From contig JAJOLK010000025.1 in NCBI GenBank assembly GCA_021173225.1, positions 1-35,863 of the forward strand: 35,863 bases of DNA. Reading direction: 5' to 3'. Both the position numbers and the translations under genes were made by a program. The stretch's first letter is position 1, and each line of letters opens with the position of its first letter. Under the pieces are notes generated by a model, which saw only the letters and a program-made list of their open reading frames with translations, had not been told where the DNA came from and made no database searches. The DNA is from Phycisphaerales bacterium PN19_bin_20. GTDB taxonomy: Bacteria; Planctomycetota; Phycisphaerae; Phycisphaerales; UBA1924. This document shows, one piece after another, positions 1-8,211 of the stretch.

Positions 1-698
1 TACAGTTATGGACGGAGCGCTGGCAGTCGCCCGCTCCGGATTGACATGTGCTCATGTTGGCAGAGATCGGACGGCCCGAGAGCCGACTCCAACCCGCTGG
101 CACGAGTTGGTGTTTCATACTGATGGCGTTGCGGATGGAGTCCACCTGACTGGGTCCGGGAATGCAGGTCACACAGCCTGCATGTCTGCGAGACTCTCGC
201 TGAAGGCAGCATTCGACGTCTCACAAAGAGCGGACCTCGCTGTCGGCTTTGCGATCAACTGGCGCGGGACGCGTGGCCCGGGGCGGCGGCCACCCTGCTG
301 ACGTTCTCGCCGGCGCTGGGCCTGGTCTGCGCAGGTAGCGGCAGCGTGACGCTGCGCGATCCTGACGCACGCGGTATTCAACGCGGTGAACGTGACCGCG
401 GCGGTGCTGCTAGGGTGAGAGGCGCGCTGCGTCGGTTTAGTGGGCTCGTGGCGAGTCAGAGGCCATCGGCCCAGCTGCGCCCGATAATCTCGCCGCGCTG
501 GTTTTCTTACCATGACAAGTGAGCTGACCCCTCGCGCCGAGTTCAAGCCCGGCGAAGGCGGCGCAAGCTGGGGGGAGTTCGCCGTCTACTTGGCCCGATG
601 AATCAACACGTGGAGGGCGCGGGCGAGAAGGGGGCGCGGTCGGAGATTGCGGCGCCGACGGCGGCGGCGCAGCGGCACGCTCTCCGGGGTGTCGACCG
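1..698. other. Mostly non-coding left edge with one gene relic
   Basis: No intact gene is supported here. Open frames exist on both strands but none has a recognisable product, a Shine-Dalgarno sequence or family-like composition. The exception is a short remnant at 262-418, listed separately. An inverted repeat, ATGCAGG at 162-168 and CCTGCAT at 177-183 with an 8-base loop, could form a hairpin. A 29-codon frame at 512-601 starts with ATG but has no ribosome site. The stretch 602-698 is the 3' flank of the minus-strand dehydrogenase gene; no clear terminator was seen in it. Confidence 0.5.
262..418 (+). pseudogene. Frameshifted C-terminal remnant resembling a CPBP-family intramembrane protease
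   Basis: Two adjacent frames together give a peptide like the end of CPBP (CAAX protease/bacteriocin-processing) membrane proteases. The first frame, to about 354, reads LGLVCAGSGSVTL, resembling the family's 'LGLxxARTGSLW' segment. The second, from 359, reads ILTHAVFNAVNVTAAVLLG and a TGA stop at 416-418, resembling the last helix with its His-xx-Phe-Asn motif. Between them lie four bases (355-358) where three are expected, so one inserted base breaks the frame. The upstream part of the protein, including the Glu-Glu and Phe-x3-His motifs, was not found, so the gene is also truncated. The family call rests on short motifs and is an inference. Confidence 0.42.
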
Positions 699-1724
699 CT
701 AGAGTGTCGACGCGGCGGGCGCGATGAGGCGCGTGCTCACGCGATTGGCGTCGTTGATGGACCCGCGCTCGAAGTCGCTCACGTTGGTGATGGTCGTCTG
801 CGCGATGGCCGTGCATGCTTCGTTGGTGAAGAACCCCTGGTGAGCGGTGACGAGCACGCTCGGGAAGCCCAGGAGCCGCACGAAGACATCGTCCTGCACC
901 ACCTCGGCGGAGAGGTCCTTGAAGAACAGGTCGCCTTCCTCTTCGTAGACGTCGAGCCCCACGCACCCGACCCGGCCGCGCTTGAGGGCAGCGATGAGGG
1001 CTCGCGTATCGATGATTGCGCCGCGGCTGGTGTTGATCAGCATCACATCTGGCTTCATCGCCGCCAGCGCGGCGGTGTTGATGAGGTGCTTGGTCTCGGG
1101 GCTCAGCGGGCAGTGCAGCGTGATGATGTCCGACTGTGCGTAGAGGTCCGCCAGCGCCACGTACTCCACGCCCATCGAGACGCACACGGGGTTCTTCACC
1201 GGGTCGCTGGCCAGCACGCGGCAGCCGAAGCCCGTCAGAATCCTGCACACCACCTCGCCGATCTTGCCGGTGCCGATCACGCCCGCCGTCTTGCCGTGCA
1301 TGTCGAAGCCCATGAGGCCACCGAGCGCGAAGTTCTGCTCGCGGACGCGGTTGAAGGCCCGGTGGAACTTGCGGTTGAGCGTGAGCATGAGGCCCACGGC
1401 GTGCTCGGCCACGGCGTGAGGCGAGTACGCGGGGACGCGCAGCACTGTGAGCCCGATTCGATCCGCCTCGGCGATGTCCACGTGGTTGAACCCCGCCGAA
1501 CGCAGGGCCAAAGCCCGCGTGCCCCCCGCGTGGAGGGCCCGCAGCACCGGCGCGGAGGCGTCGTCGCCCACGAAGATCGAGACGGCCGGGCAGCCGCGCG
1601 CGAGGTCCGCCGTCGCCGATGTGAGCGCCGTGTCGAGGTACACCAACTCATGCCGAGCGTCAGCGTTGGCGGTGTCGAGAAACGGCTTCTCGTAGGGCTT
1701 GCTGGAATAGACGGCGATCTTCAT
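699..1724 (-). CDS. ldhA: D-lactate dehydrogenase-type 2-hydroxyacid dehydrogenase
   Basis: This 341-residue cytoplasmic enzyme should reduce pyruvate or another 2-oxoacid to the D-hydroxyacid with NADH. The NAD-binding site is visible as GTGKIG at residues 151-156. The catalytic set of the D-2-hydroxyacid dehydrogenase family is present: Arg234 in NTSRGA, a Glu in the EEE block at 261-263, and His295 in TAHQGFF. The DVYEEEGDLFF segment is typical of fermentative D-lactate dehydrogenases rather than phosphoglycerate or formate dehydrogenases. The ATG at 1724 is preferred over one ten codons upstream because AAGAGGA lies just before it and MKIAVYS is the family-like start. It lies 60 bases after a universal stress protein gene on the same strand, so the two are probably co-transcribed, possibly as a low-oxygen or energy-stress pair. 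Substrate is inferred. Confidence 0.88.
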   Translation of the reverse strand: MKIAVYSSKPYEKPFLDTANADARHELVYLDTALTSATADLARGCPAVSIFVGDDASAPVLRALHAGGTRALALRSAGFNHVDIAEADRIGLTVLRVPAYSPHAVAEHAVGLMLTLNRKFHRAFNRVREQNFALGGLMGFDMHGKTAGVIGTGKIGEVVCRILTGFGCRVLASDPVKNPVCVSMGVEYVALADLYAQSDIITLHCPLSPETKHLINTAALAAMKPDVMLINTSRGAIIDTRALIAALKRGRVGCVGLDVYEEEGDLFFKDLSAEVVQDDVFVRLLGFPSVLVTAHQGFFTNEACTAIAQTTITNVSDFERGSINDANRVSTRLIAPAASTL

Positions 1725-1784
1725 GCACGATCCTCTTCGAGACAGCGCGGCCACGCGCCCGCGGCCTCTCGACCGCGTCGTCTA

Positions 1785-2750
1785 CTACATCGGTGAAGGC
1801 GCGGGCGTCTCGTCTTTGGCCAGTGGGTGCTCGAACCCCTCCGGCTTGACGGCGAGGATCGAGCACTTGGATTCCGCCAGTACCTTCTCCGCCGTACTGC
1901 CCAGCAGCAGGTCTCGCAGGTTGGTCCGCCCGCGCGTGCCAAGCACGATCAGGTCGGCCCCCGCCTTCCCCGCGTACTCGACGATGCCGGAGCGGTAGCC
2001 GTTGTAGTCGTGCACGACCGTCTTCGTGCGCAACCCTGCGTGCGCTTCAAGCACCGGGCGGCAGAACTCGGCGAGCCGGCGCCCCAGATCGTCGCGATAC
2101 TGCTTGTGTTCGTGCGTCACAGTCGGCGGCGTGGGCGCGCGGTAGTGCAACCGGTGCCACGGAGCCGCAAAGACGTGCAGCAGGTGCAACTCCGCTCCGT
2201 CTTTGGCCGCGAACATGGCCGCGCGCTCGACTGCACGCAGTGAGTTCGGCGAGAAGTCCACCGCGGCCACGATGGTCTTGAAGGGCGCGGTCCCGCTTTC
2301 GGGCTGCGTGTCCCTCACCAGCAGCACATCGGTCATGCTCTTGCGCACGCAGGCGGTGGCGACGGTACCCATGCCCACGTCCGGTGCGCAATTCCCGAAC
2401 GCGCCCATCACGACCAGGTCAGCCTTGTTCTCGCGGGCACGCCGCAGGATGCCCACGATGCGGTTGTTGATGGAGACTTCGATCGGCAGCCCTGCCGCGC
2501 CGGGAATGACCTTGGCAAAGTCTGTCCACGCCTTCTCGGCGTCGTTGACCAGGCTGTCGCGGATGCCCTGCTGCATCGGCGAGAGGGCGGTTTCGAGCTC
2601 GATCACCACGATCGTGTCGATGACGTGTACAACGTGGACCTTGGCGTTCGACCAAGCTCCGATGCGGATCGCCAACCCGAGCGCGACCGCCGAGCAGGGC
2701 GTGAAGTCGGTGCCGACGACGATGGAGGAGACGGCGAACGCGCTGTTCAT
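1785..2750 (-). CDS. Tandem-domain universal stress protein (UspA family)
   Basis: About 321 residues form two UspA domains in tandem. Each begins with a hydrophobic strand and an acidic residue (SIVVGTDFT near the N-terminus, TIVAAVDFSP near the middle). The second domain keeps the ATP-binding signature G-2x-G-9x-G-S (GTRGRTNLRDLLLGS). The first domain has a degenerate version (GAFGNCAPDVGMG), so it may bind nucleotide poorly or not at all. Proteins of this family are cytoplasmic and help cells survive starvation, hypoxia or respiratory block; exact partners are unknown. The ATG at 2750 is chosen because GGAT lies about seven bases upstream. An in-frame ATG at 2762 lacks any ribosome site. 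The gene precedes the D-lactate dehydrogenase gene by 60 bases. Confidence 0.87.
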   Translation of the reverse strand: MNSAFAVSSIVVGTDFTPCSAVALGLAIRIGAWSNAKVHVVHVIDTIVVIELETALSPMQQGIRDSLVNDAEKAWTDFAKVIPGAAGLPIEVSINNRIVGILRRARENKADLVVMGAFGNCAPDVGMGTVATACVRKSMTDVLLVRDTQPESGTAPFKTIVAAVDFSPNSLRAVERAAMFAAKDGAELHLLHVFAAPWHRLHYRAPTPPTVTHEHKQYRDDLGRRLAEFCRPVLEAHAGLRTKTVVHDYNGYRSGIVEYAGKAGADLIVLGTRGRTNLRDLLLGSTAEKVLAESKCSILAVKPEGFEHPLAKDETPAPSPM

Positions 2751-2905
2751 GGTGATATCCATGTGAGAGAGGGTTAACTCATGAAGGATAGGGTAAGCGG
2801 CGGGCTTGGCGGCGCAATGGACCGCAGCGGCGGCGTGAAGGGGCTCATTCGCTCACTCCGCCTGATGCTGTCTCCCGCAACGGCACGAGAAACACACCCA
2901 ACCCC

Positions 2906-3475
2906 TCACCCCACCGGCACGCCCAGCGGTTGCGGGCGAACGTCGTGCGTGCGGCCCGCGACGGTCAGGCCCAGCCCCACGCGCTTGCCGCCCTGCATCC
3001 GTGGCGGGATGCCCTCACTATCGATCAGGCGCTGGATGGCCATGATGCCCTCGATGAGCTGCTCAGGGCGAGGCGGGCAGCCGGGCACGTACACATCCAC
3101 GGGCATGAACTGGTCGACGCCCTGAACGACGGCGTAGGTGTCAAATACGCCGCCGGTGCTGGCGCACGCGCCCATGCTGACGACCCACTTCGGCTCGCTC
3201 ATCTGCAGGTAGATTCGCTGCAGCACCGGCATCATCTTGATGCTGACGCGACCGGCAACGATCATGAGGTCTGCCTGGCGCGGGCTGAACCGCACGGCCT
3301 CTGACCCGAAGCGGGCCAGGTCATAGCGCGAGCACGCCGTCGCCATCAGCTCAATCCCGCAACACGCGGTGGCGAAGGGCATGGGCCAGAGGCTGTTGCG
3401 ACGCGACCAGTTGATGATCCGGCGCAGCTGCGTGGTGACAAAGCCATCAGCGGGTATCGCGGCCTCAAGACCCAT
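2906..3475 (-). CDS. nuoB: NADH-quinone oxidoreductase subunit B
   Basis: This 190-residue protein is the PSST/NuoB subunit of respiratory complex I, the peripheral-arm subunit that holds the last iron-sulfur cluster (N2) before quinone. The four cluster ligands are visible: the Cys38-Cys39 pair in ATACCGIE, Cys104 in MGACAST and Cys133 in VPGCPPRPE. Length and motifs are normal, so the protein should be functional. The ATG at 3475 follows AGGAG at good spacing; an upstream in-frame start lacks this. The unusual point is context. Complex I genes normally sit in a nuoA-N operon, yet here the neighbours are a small lipoprotein and a stress protein. Either nuoB has moved out of the operon or this is an extra copy; the window cannot decide. 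Confidence 0.95.
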   Translation of the reverse strand: MGLEAAIPADGFVTTQLRRIINWSRRNSLWPMPFATACCGIELMATACSRYDLARFGSEAVRFSPRQADLMIVAGRVSIKMMPVLQRIYLQMSEPKWVVSMGACASTGGVFDTYAVVQGVDQFMPVDVYVPGCPPRPEQLIEGIMAIQRLIDSEGIPPRMQGGKRVGLGLTVAGRTHDVRPQPLGVPVG

Positions 3476-3557
3476 GAAACTGCTCCTGCCCGCACGCACC
3501 GGGGCGGGCCGAAAACCAAGGCTCGCCGGTGGTGGGCCGGCAACCGGAAGTTTAGCA

Positions 3558-3573
3558 CGCGCGCCGGCGCGCG
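3558..3573 (-). terminator. Perfect GC palindrome after the small lipoprotein gene
   Basis: CGCGCGCCGGCGCGCG is a perfect 16-base palindrome starting five bases past the stop of the small lipoprotein gene on the minus strand. It is followed in that direction by TGCTAAACTT, which has no strong uridine run. It could be a weak terminator or a transcript-end stabiliser separating the exopolysaccharide locus from nuoB. Confidence 0.4.
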
Positions 3574-3577
3574 GCCC

Positions 3578-3745
3578 TCACGGCTTCTTGGGCGTCGGCT
3601 GCTTGCCGAACAGCCAGTCGTCAACCCGATAGTTCTGTTGGTAGGGCTCCTCGGTGCGGATGCGGTCTGCCCCGGGCCCCCGCGCGCGGACGACACGCTC
3701 GTAGCAACCCGCCATGAGCACAGGCGCAGCGAGCACCGCGGCCAT
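3578..3745 (-). CDS. Small predicted lipoprotein of unknown function
   Basis: The product is about 55 residues. It opens with a short hydrophobic stretch ending in LMAGC, a plausible lipobox, so the Cys would be lipidated and the rest (about 41 residues, charged and ending KQPTPKKP) exposed in the periplasm or at the outer membrane. The ATG at 3745 gives a very short signal with no positive charge. Arginines lie just upstream in the same frame, so a non-ATG start such as CTG at 3751 might be used. The gene begins 22 bases after the stop of the YihY-family gene, which suggests translational coupling. No family is recognised. The alternative is that the frame is non-coding; composition and lipobox favour a real gene. 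Confidence 0.5.
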   Translation of the reverse strand: MAAVLAAPVLMAGCYERVVRARGPGADRIRTEEPYQQNYRVDDWLFGKQPTPKKP

Positions 3746-3767
3746 GAGCAGGCGAGCGCCGCGCGGG

Positions 3768-5285
3768 CTAGGCCCTCGCGCGGGGAGCGCTGGTGGGAGG
3801 AGCGCTGGTAATAGGCGCGTTGGCGAGAGGCGCGCTGGCTGGAGGCGCGCTGGTGAGAGGAGCGCTGGCGAGAGGCGCGTTGGCAGGTTGGGCATTGGCG
3901 GGCTCCGGGTTGTCGATCGTTGGTTCAGCGCGTACGGGCGACGCAGCCGAGGGTGCAAGCAGGTCCGCCAGCGTCCGCTCGCCCAGGGCGTCAAGCTGGG
4001 CACGGCGGATGTCTCGCAGCGCGCCGGCCGCGGGGCCGATATCAGTACTCACATCACCCGCGAGAAGTTGACCCACGGCGAGAATCTGGCGGAGCTTGAT
4101 GGTCTCGGCCGGGCGGGCCAGCACGTAGCGCTCACCGCGCGAACTGCGGCCCACCGCGAGCAGAAGCCCATTCCGCTCAAGCGCCTCTACGGCCTGCCGA
4201 ACAAGCTCCTCAGCGAGCCCCACACGCATCGCCAGGCGTGGCAGGTCCAGCGACTGACCGCGCGCAAACGCCGCGGCGTCAGCCTGCATGATCAGCAGGC
4301 AGCAGCTTGGCTCGGTCCACACCGCGCCGCCCTGGCCCGGCATGCCCGCGCTGCTCTCAAGCAGCGTGAATAGTGCCAAACGCTTGCCGTGCTGATAGAG
4401 GTACGCGCTGCGCAGCCCGAAGAGCACGATGACCCACGTGATGTAAACCCACATCAAAAACAGCGGCAGCAGCGCGAGCGAGCCGTACAGGTTGCGGTAG
4501 CCCGCGTTCTCAAGGTAGAGCTTGAAGCCGTACTTGCCAAGCTCGAGCAGCACGGCGGCCAGCAGCGCGCCGCCCAAGGCCGCACGCCAGCGAACCACCG
4601 CGTTGGGGACCACCGTGTAGACCACCAGCAGCAGCAGGCAGGTGATCGACACGCTGACGAGGTACCCGGCGAGCCCGAGTAGCCATGCGCCGATGACCGT
4701 CCCGCCGCCAGCTTCGGCCAAGCCCTCGGCGATCCCGAAGAACCGCTGCGCCGTATAAAAGCTCGCAAAGACCAGCAGCGGGCCGAGTGTCAGCAGCATC
4801 CAGTACTGCATCACACGCCGCACCCAGCTTCGCCCTCGCACGCTGCCAAAGACGCGGTTGAAGCTGTTCTCTACCTCGGCAATCAGCGATATCGCGGCAT
4901 AGATGAGCGTCGCGGCCGAGACCAGCCCGATGCCCGTGAAGCTCAGCCCGCTGAAGCTGTTGACGAGCTCTTCAAGCCGGCCTTGCACGCTGACCTCTTG
5001 GGCGTCGCCAAGCGAGAGCTGGTTGAGGCCCGCAAGCTCAAGCACGCGCCCGAGCATCTCGCGGATAACCTGCCGCTCGTCTTGGAACAAGCGCAGCACC
5101 AGCAGCGAAAGAATCAGGATCGGGATCAGCGAAAAGATCGTGCGGTAGGCCAGCGCTGCGGCCATCTGCGGTATCGACTCGTGCCCCAGCCAGGCGCCGA
5201 GGCGCGCGCCAATTGTGCGAACCAGCGAGCTGACCCCGCGGATCCGCTCAGGAGAGTCGAGTTTGGAGGGGTTCGCCTCGGTCAT
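3768..5285 (-). CDS. YihY/BrkB-family inner membrane protein with C-terminal repeat tail
   Basis: The 505-residue protein has the YihY (formerly 'ribonuclease BN') fold region over about residues 20-305. It contains several transmembrane helices and the family-like ALAYRTIFSLIPILI start and NAVVRWRAALGGALLAAVLLELGK segment. Residues about 315-400 resemble a winged-helix domain (LPRLAMRVGLAEELVRQAVEALERNGLL). Residues about 460-500 are a low-complexity tail of five-residue units such as APLAS, encoded by 15-base tandem repeats at 3784-3903. Function of the family is not settled; a role as a membrane transporter or envelope factor is only an inference. It lies 92 bases after the sugar-phosphate transferase gene on the same strand, so it may be expressed with the exopolysaccharide locus. 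No ribosome site is seen at the ATG. Confidence 0.85.
   Translation of the reverse strand: MTEANPSKLDSPERIRGVSSLVRTIGARLGAWLGHESIPQMAAALAYRTIFSLIPILILSLLVLRLFQDERQVIREMLGRVLELAGLNQLSLGDAQEVSVQGRLEELVNSFSGLSFTGIGLVSAATLIYAAISLIAEVENSFNRVFGSVRGRSWVRRVMQYWMLLTLGPLLVFASFYTAQRFFGIAEGLAEAGGGTVIGAWLLGLAGYLVSVSITCLLLLVVYTVVPNAVVRWRAALGGALLAAVLLELGKYGFKLYLENAGYRNLYGSLALLPLFLMWVYITWVIVLFGLRSAYLYQHGKRLALFTLLESSAGMPGQGGAVWTEPSCCLLIMQADAAAFARGQSLDLPRLAMRVGLAEELVRQAVEALERNGLLLAVGRSSRGERYVLARPAETIKLRQILAVGQLLAGDVSTDIGPAAGALRDIRRAQLDALGERTLADLLAPSAASPVRAEPTIDNPEPANAQPANAPLASAPLTSAPPASAPLANAPITSAPPTSAPRARA
3784..3903. repeat. Eight tandem 15-base repeats inside the YihY-family gene
   Basis: Eight consecutive 15-base units, with a core like GGCGCGCTGGCGAGA, run without gaps from 3784 to 3903. 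The last unit is the most diverged. On the coding strand each unit encodes a five-residue Ala/Pro/Leu/Ser-type block. Because the unit length is a multiple of three, copy number can change without breaking the frame, so length variation between strains is expected. Confidence 0.9.
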
Positions 5286-5377
5286 GAGTGATTATTGGTG
5301 CGAGCGAGGGCGGCCGCGCGCCGGTGTTCAGGATGATTCCCCGATGCTTGTGCCGCAGCGGGTGCTTCGTGAACCCT

Positions 5378-6976
5378 CTAGATGACGGAGTTTCCGGGTC
5401 CTGCGTTGACAGACTGATCCACAGCACCAGCCTGCATCGCGAGCATCCCGTCCGCTGGCGCCGATATCGAAGCGGGCACCGCGCTCTTCTTGGCCGCGTC
5501 AGCCAAGCGCTGGGCTTGCTCTTCAAACTGCTTACGCCGCGCGTTCTTGAAGGCGATCACGACGATAAACGACGCCATCACCAGCACCAGCACGTACGTG
5601 ACTCGGGCTCGCTCAAGGGTCATCAGCACGCCCAAGATGGCAAAGCCGATGCCCAGCCCATAGAGCGCGAACGCCGCACCCTTGACCCCGATGGACCGCT
5701 TGAGCATGTGGTGCAGGTGGTCGCTGTCACCCTCGCTGATCTTCTTGCCCGCCAGCTTGCGCCGCGCGATCGCCAGGCTCGTGTCGATGATCGGCACGGC
5801 GTACACCACCAGCCCCGCGAGCACCAAATTGGTCTGGCCCGTGTCGCCCAGGGTCATGATGATCGTGATGGTCATAAAGCCCAGCAGCAGGCTGCCGGTA
5901 TCACCCAGGAAGATCGTCGCTGGGTTGAAGTTGTGCGGTAGGAAGCCCAGGCACGCGCCGATCAGGGCCATGCACAGCACCAGGCGTGTGTGGTCCAGCG
6001 GGCCATCGTCGCCAGAGGCCATGCCCAGCGCGATGACCAGCAGGCCTATGGCGGCTATGGCCGTCACGCCCGAGAGCAGCCCGTCAAGCCCGTCAACCAG
6101 GTTGCTGGCGTTGCACGCGCCGAGCACAAACAGCGCAATCAGCGCGACGCCGGCCCAATAGACAAGGTCAAGCTGCAAGCCGGTGCCGGGGATCACAAAG
6201 ACCAGCCCGGGGTGCCCGATCAGGTTGCCCACGGGCGCGAGCACCTGGGCCGCCAGCTTGGTGCCGATGTCGAAGTACGCCAGCGCCGCCGCGGCGATCA
6301 GCTGCCCGCCGACCTTCTGCATCGGGGCGATGTCCGTCACGTCGTCGAACAGGCCCACCAGCATCACCACCGTCATGCCCACAACGATCGCCACCGGCAC
6401 CGTTCGCACGCCCTCAAACTTGCTGCTCCCGTGGAAGGTGATCAGGCCCCACTCGGGCCTCGCCGCCGCCAGATAGCTGAACGCGATGCCCGCCAGCAGA
6501 CCGATGAACACCGCCAGACCGCCCAGGTACGCGATCGGGAACTTGTGCGTCTTGCGAACCTCGTCGGGCCGGTCGATGATCCCGTTGGCGATCGCGAACC
6601 GGCGGCACAGCGGCGTGATCAGCAGCGTTGTTAAGAACGCCACCACAAACACGCTGATGTGCCCGTGGAAGACCTCCATCCGCTCCATCCAAGAGACATC
6701 AGTCGATTCATCAACCGCGCGCACCGGCACGGCCTCCCCGAAGATGCCTAACCCACCAGCACCCCAGCCACCAGCACCTGTGCCCCCCGCCGTGCCCACC
6801 GGAGTGCCCACCGGCGCGCCCAGCAGCATGTCCGGCTGGGCGGCGGCAACAGCGGCGGGAACAACGTCGAGAATCGAAAGCCCGAGCAGACCCAGCGCCA
6901 GCAGCAGTGACAGGGCCAAAGTGCGAAGTCGCGGTGCAAACCACCAACCAGGATTGCTCGCGTCGCGGCGTGTCAT
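5378..6976 (-). CDS. Polyprenyl-phosphate sugar-1-phosphate transferase (WecA/TagO/MraY superfamily) with N-terminal extension
   Basis: This integral membrane enzyme should transfer a sugar-1-phosphate from a UDP-sugar to undecaprenyl phosphate, the first committed step of lipid-linked polysaccharide synthesis. Key motifs are present: Asp211-Asp212 in FDDVTDIAP, NLVDGLDGL near 292-300, FLGDTGS near 357-362 and the His-rich DHLHH loop at 419-423. The core from about residue 105 has multiple helices. At 532 residues it is much longer than the usual 330-380. There is an extra N-terminal helix (about 18-46) plus a Gly/Pro-rich linker (about 51-80) and a C-terminal tail of about 50 residues. The ATG overlaps the stop of the epimerase gene (ATGA at 6973-6976), showing tight coupling. 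Sugar specificity cannot be read from the sequence. Confidence 0.92.
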   Translation of the reverse strand: MTRRDASNPGWWFAPRLRTLALSLLLALGLLGLSILDVVPAAVAAAQPDMLLGAPVGTPVGTAGGTGAGGWGAGGLGIFGEAVPVRAVDESTDVSWMERMEVFHGHISVFVVAFLTTLLITPLCRRFAIANGIIDRPDEVRKTHKFPIAYLGGLAVFIGLLAGIAFSYLAAARPEWGLITFHGSSKFEGVRTVPVAIVVGMTVVMLVGLFDDVTDIAPMQKVGGQLIAAAALAYFDIGTKLAAQVLAPVGNLIGHPGLVFVIPGTGLQLDLVYWAGVALIALFVLGACNASNLVDGLDGLLSGVTAIAAIGLLVIALGMASGDDGPLDHTRLVLCMALIGACLGFLPHNFNPATIFLGDTGSLLLGFMTITIIMTLGDTGQTNLVLAGLVVYAVPIIDTSLAIARRKLAGKKISEGDSDHLHHMLKRSIGVKGAAFALYGLGIGFAILGVLMTLERARVTYVLVLVMASFIVVIAFKNARRKQFEEQAQRLADAAKKSAVPASISAPADGMLAMQAGAVDQSVNAGPGNSVI

Positions 6977-8049
6977 GGGCGATCCTCACGTTTACCGGCG
7001 GCTTGCCCCACGAGCGATGCAGAGTTGTGGCCCCCAAGGTGAGAGGCATTGTGCGCGGCAATATGCGCGGCAATGTCAGTGATCGTCCGATCCAGAGGCA
7101 CCGCCGGCGCAAAGCCAATGGCCGCCCGCAATCGCGTCAGGTCTGGCTGGCGCTGGCGCAGGTCCTCAAAACCCGCGGCGTACGCGCGCTCATAGGGCAC
7201 GCGCTGCACCTGCGACCGCGAGCCGAGTGTCTTGATGACCAGCTCGGCAAGCTCCGCGATGCTGATGCTTCGCTCGCCCCCGACGTTGAAGACCCGTCCC
7301 TCGCAGCCGGGCGTTCGCAGCAGTACGGGGAGCGCACCGACCACATCGCGCACGTCGCAAAAGCAGCGGGTCTGCTGCCCATCGCCATAGACCTTCAGCG
7401 GCTCGCCGGCGAGGGCCGCACGAACAAAGCTCGGCAGCACCATCCCGTAATCACCCACCTGGCGCGGGCCCACGGTGTTGAAAAACCGCACAACCACCGC
7501 GTGCAACCCCGACTGCTGGTGGTGCGCCAGCGCCAGGTACTCATCGATGGCTTTGCTGGCGGCGTAAGACCACCGCGCCTTGCTGGTGGGCCCGTACGTC
7601 ACGTCGTCATCCTCAGCGAAAGGTACCTTGGCGCTCTTGCCGTACACCTCGCTTGACGACGCGATCAGCGCCCGCGCGCCGCGTCCCTCGGGCCCGCACT
7701 TCAGCGCAAAGCGCAGCACCGCCGCGGTCTGCATCACGTTGGTCTCGATGCACTCGATGGGCCGTTCAACCACCAGCTTCACGCCCACCGCCGCGGCAAG
7801 GTGATAAACCTCGTCAAAGACCTCGCCAGCGCGGCTCAGCGCTTCGAGCGTTTGGGCGCAGTCGCCTGTGATCACACGCAGCCGCGCATGGTCACGGGCG
7901 GCGTGAAGGTTCGTTGCACGCCCGGTTGAGAGGTTGTCGGCCACGCAGACCGTCTCCCCCTGCGCCAGCAGCAGCTCGCACAAATGGCTGCCGATGAACC
8001 CGGCACCGCCGGTCACAAGCACGCGCCGGGATGAGGTGGTGACGTTCAT
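6973..8049 (-). CDS. NAD-dependent nucleotide-sugar epimerase/dehydratase
   Basis: The 358-residue protein is an extended short-chain dehydrogenase acting on a nucleotide sugar in the cytoplasm. It has the Rossmann glycine motif TGGAGFIG (13-20), the Ser triad region SSSEVYG (131-137) and the catalytic Tyr162-x3-Lys166 in SYAASK. The downstream FFNTVGPRQ and VFNVGG segments are typical of the GalE/RmlB/UDP-glucuronate decarboxylase group. Exact chemistry (4-epimerase, 4,6-dehydratase or decarboxylase) is not resolved. The frame continues upstream, but the ATG at 8049 is chosen because MNVTTSSRRVLVTGG is family-like and the upstream part overlaps a strong GC hairpin. Its stop overlaps the start of the transferase gene, so it probably supplies a sugar to the same polysaccharide pathway. 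Confidence 0.9.
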   Translation of the reverse strand: MNVTTSSRRVLVTGGAGFIGSHLCELLLAQGETVCVADNLSTGRATNLHAARDHARLRVITGDCAQTLEALSRAGEVFDEVYHLAAAVGVKLVVERPIECIETNVMQTAAVLRFALKCGPEGRGARALIASSSEVYGKSAKVPFAEDDDVTYGPTSKARWSYAASKAIDEYLALAHHQQSGLHAVVVRFFNTVGPRQVGDYGMVLPSFVRAALAGEPLKVYGDGQQTRCFCDVRDVVGALPVLLRTPGCEGRVFNVGGERSISIAELAELVIKTLGSRSQVQRVPYERAYAAGFEDLRQRQPDLTRLRAAIGFAPAVPLDRTITDIAAHIAAHNASHLGGHNSASLVGQAAGKREDRP

Positions 8050-8127
8050 GTCAGGGCTGAGGGTAGGGGCCCGGCGCGTGTGCGCCGCCCGCACAAGCCG
8101 CCACGTTGGGCCCCTTGGACGAATAGA

Positions 8128-8152
8128 GCCCCGGGGTTGCGCGCCCCGGGGC
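8128..8152 (-). terminator. Nine-base-pair GC hairpin between tyrosine-kinase-like and epimerase genes
   Basis: GCCCCGGGG (8128-8136) and CCCCGGGGC (8144-8152) pair perfectly across a seven-base loop. It lies 59 bases past the stop of the Wzz/kinase-like gene and 78 bases before the epimerase start. There is no uridine run after it, so it is more likely an attenuator or transcript-stabilising stem than a full intrinsic terminator. Confidence 0.5.
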
Positions 8153-8211
8153 CCAGATTGCGACACAGATCTCGCGCGGCCAGAACCGGCGGGCCGGGTC
8201 AACGTCGAGGT

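Noticed and set aside
169..546. Minus-strand 125-codon frame at the left edge
   Set aside because: No family resemblance, and it overlaps the better explained CPBP-like remnant on the other strand.
512..601. 29-codon plus-strand frame
   Set aside because: No ribosome site and no recognisable sequence; such frames are expected by chance.
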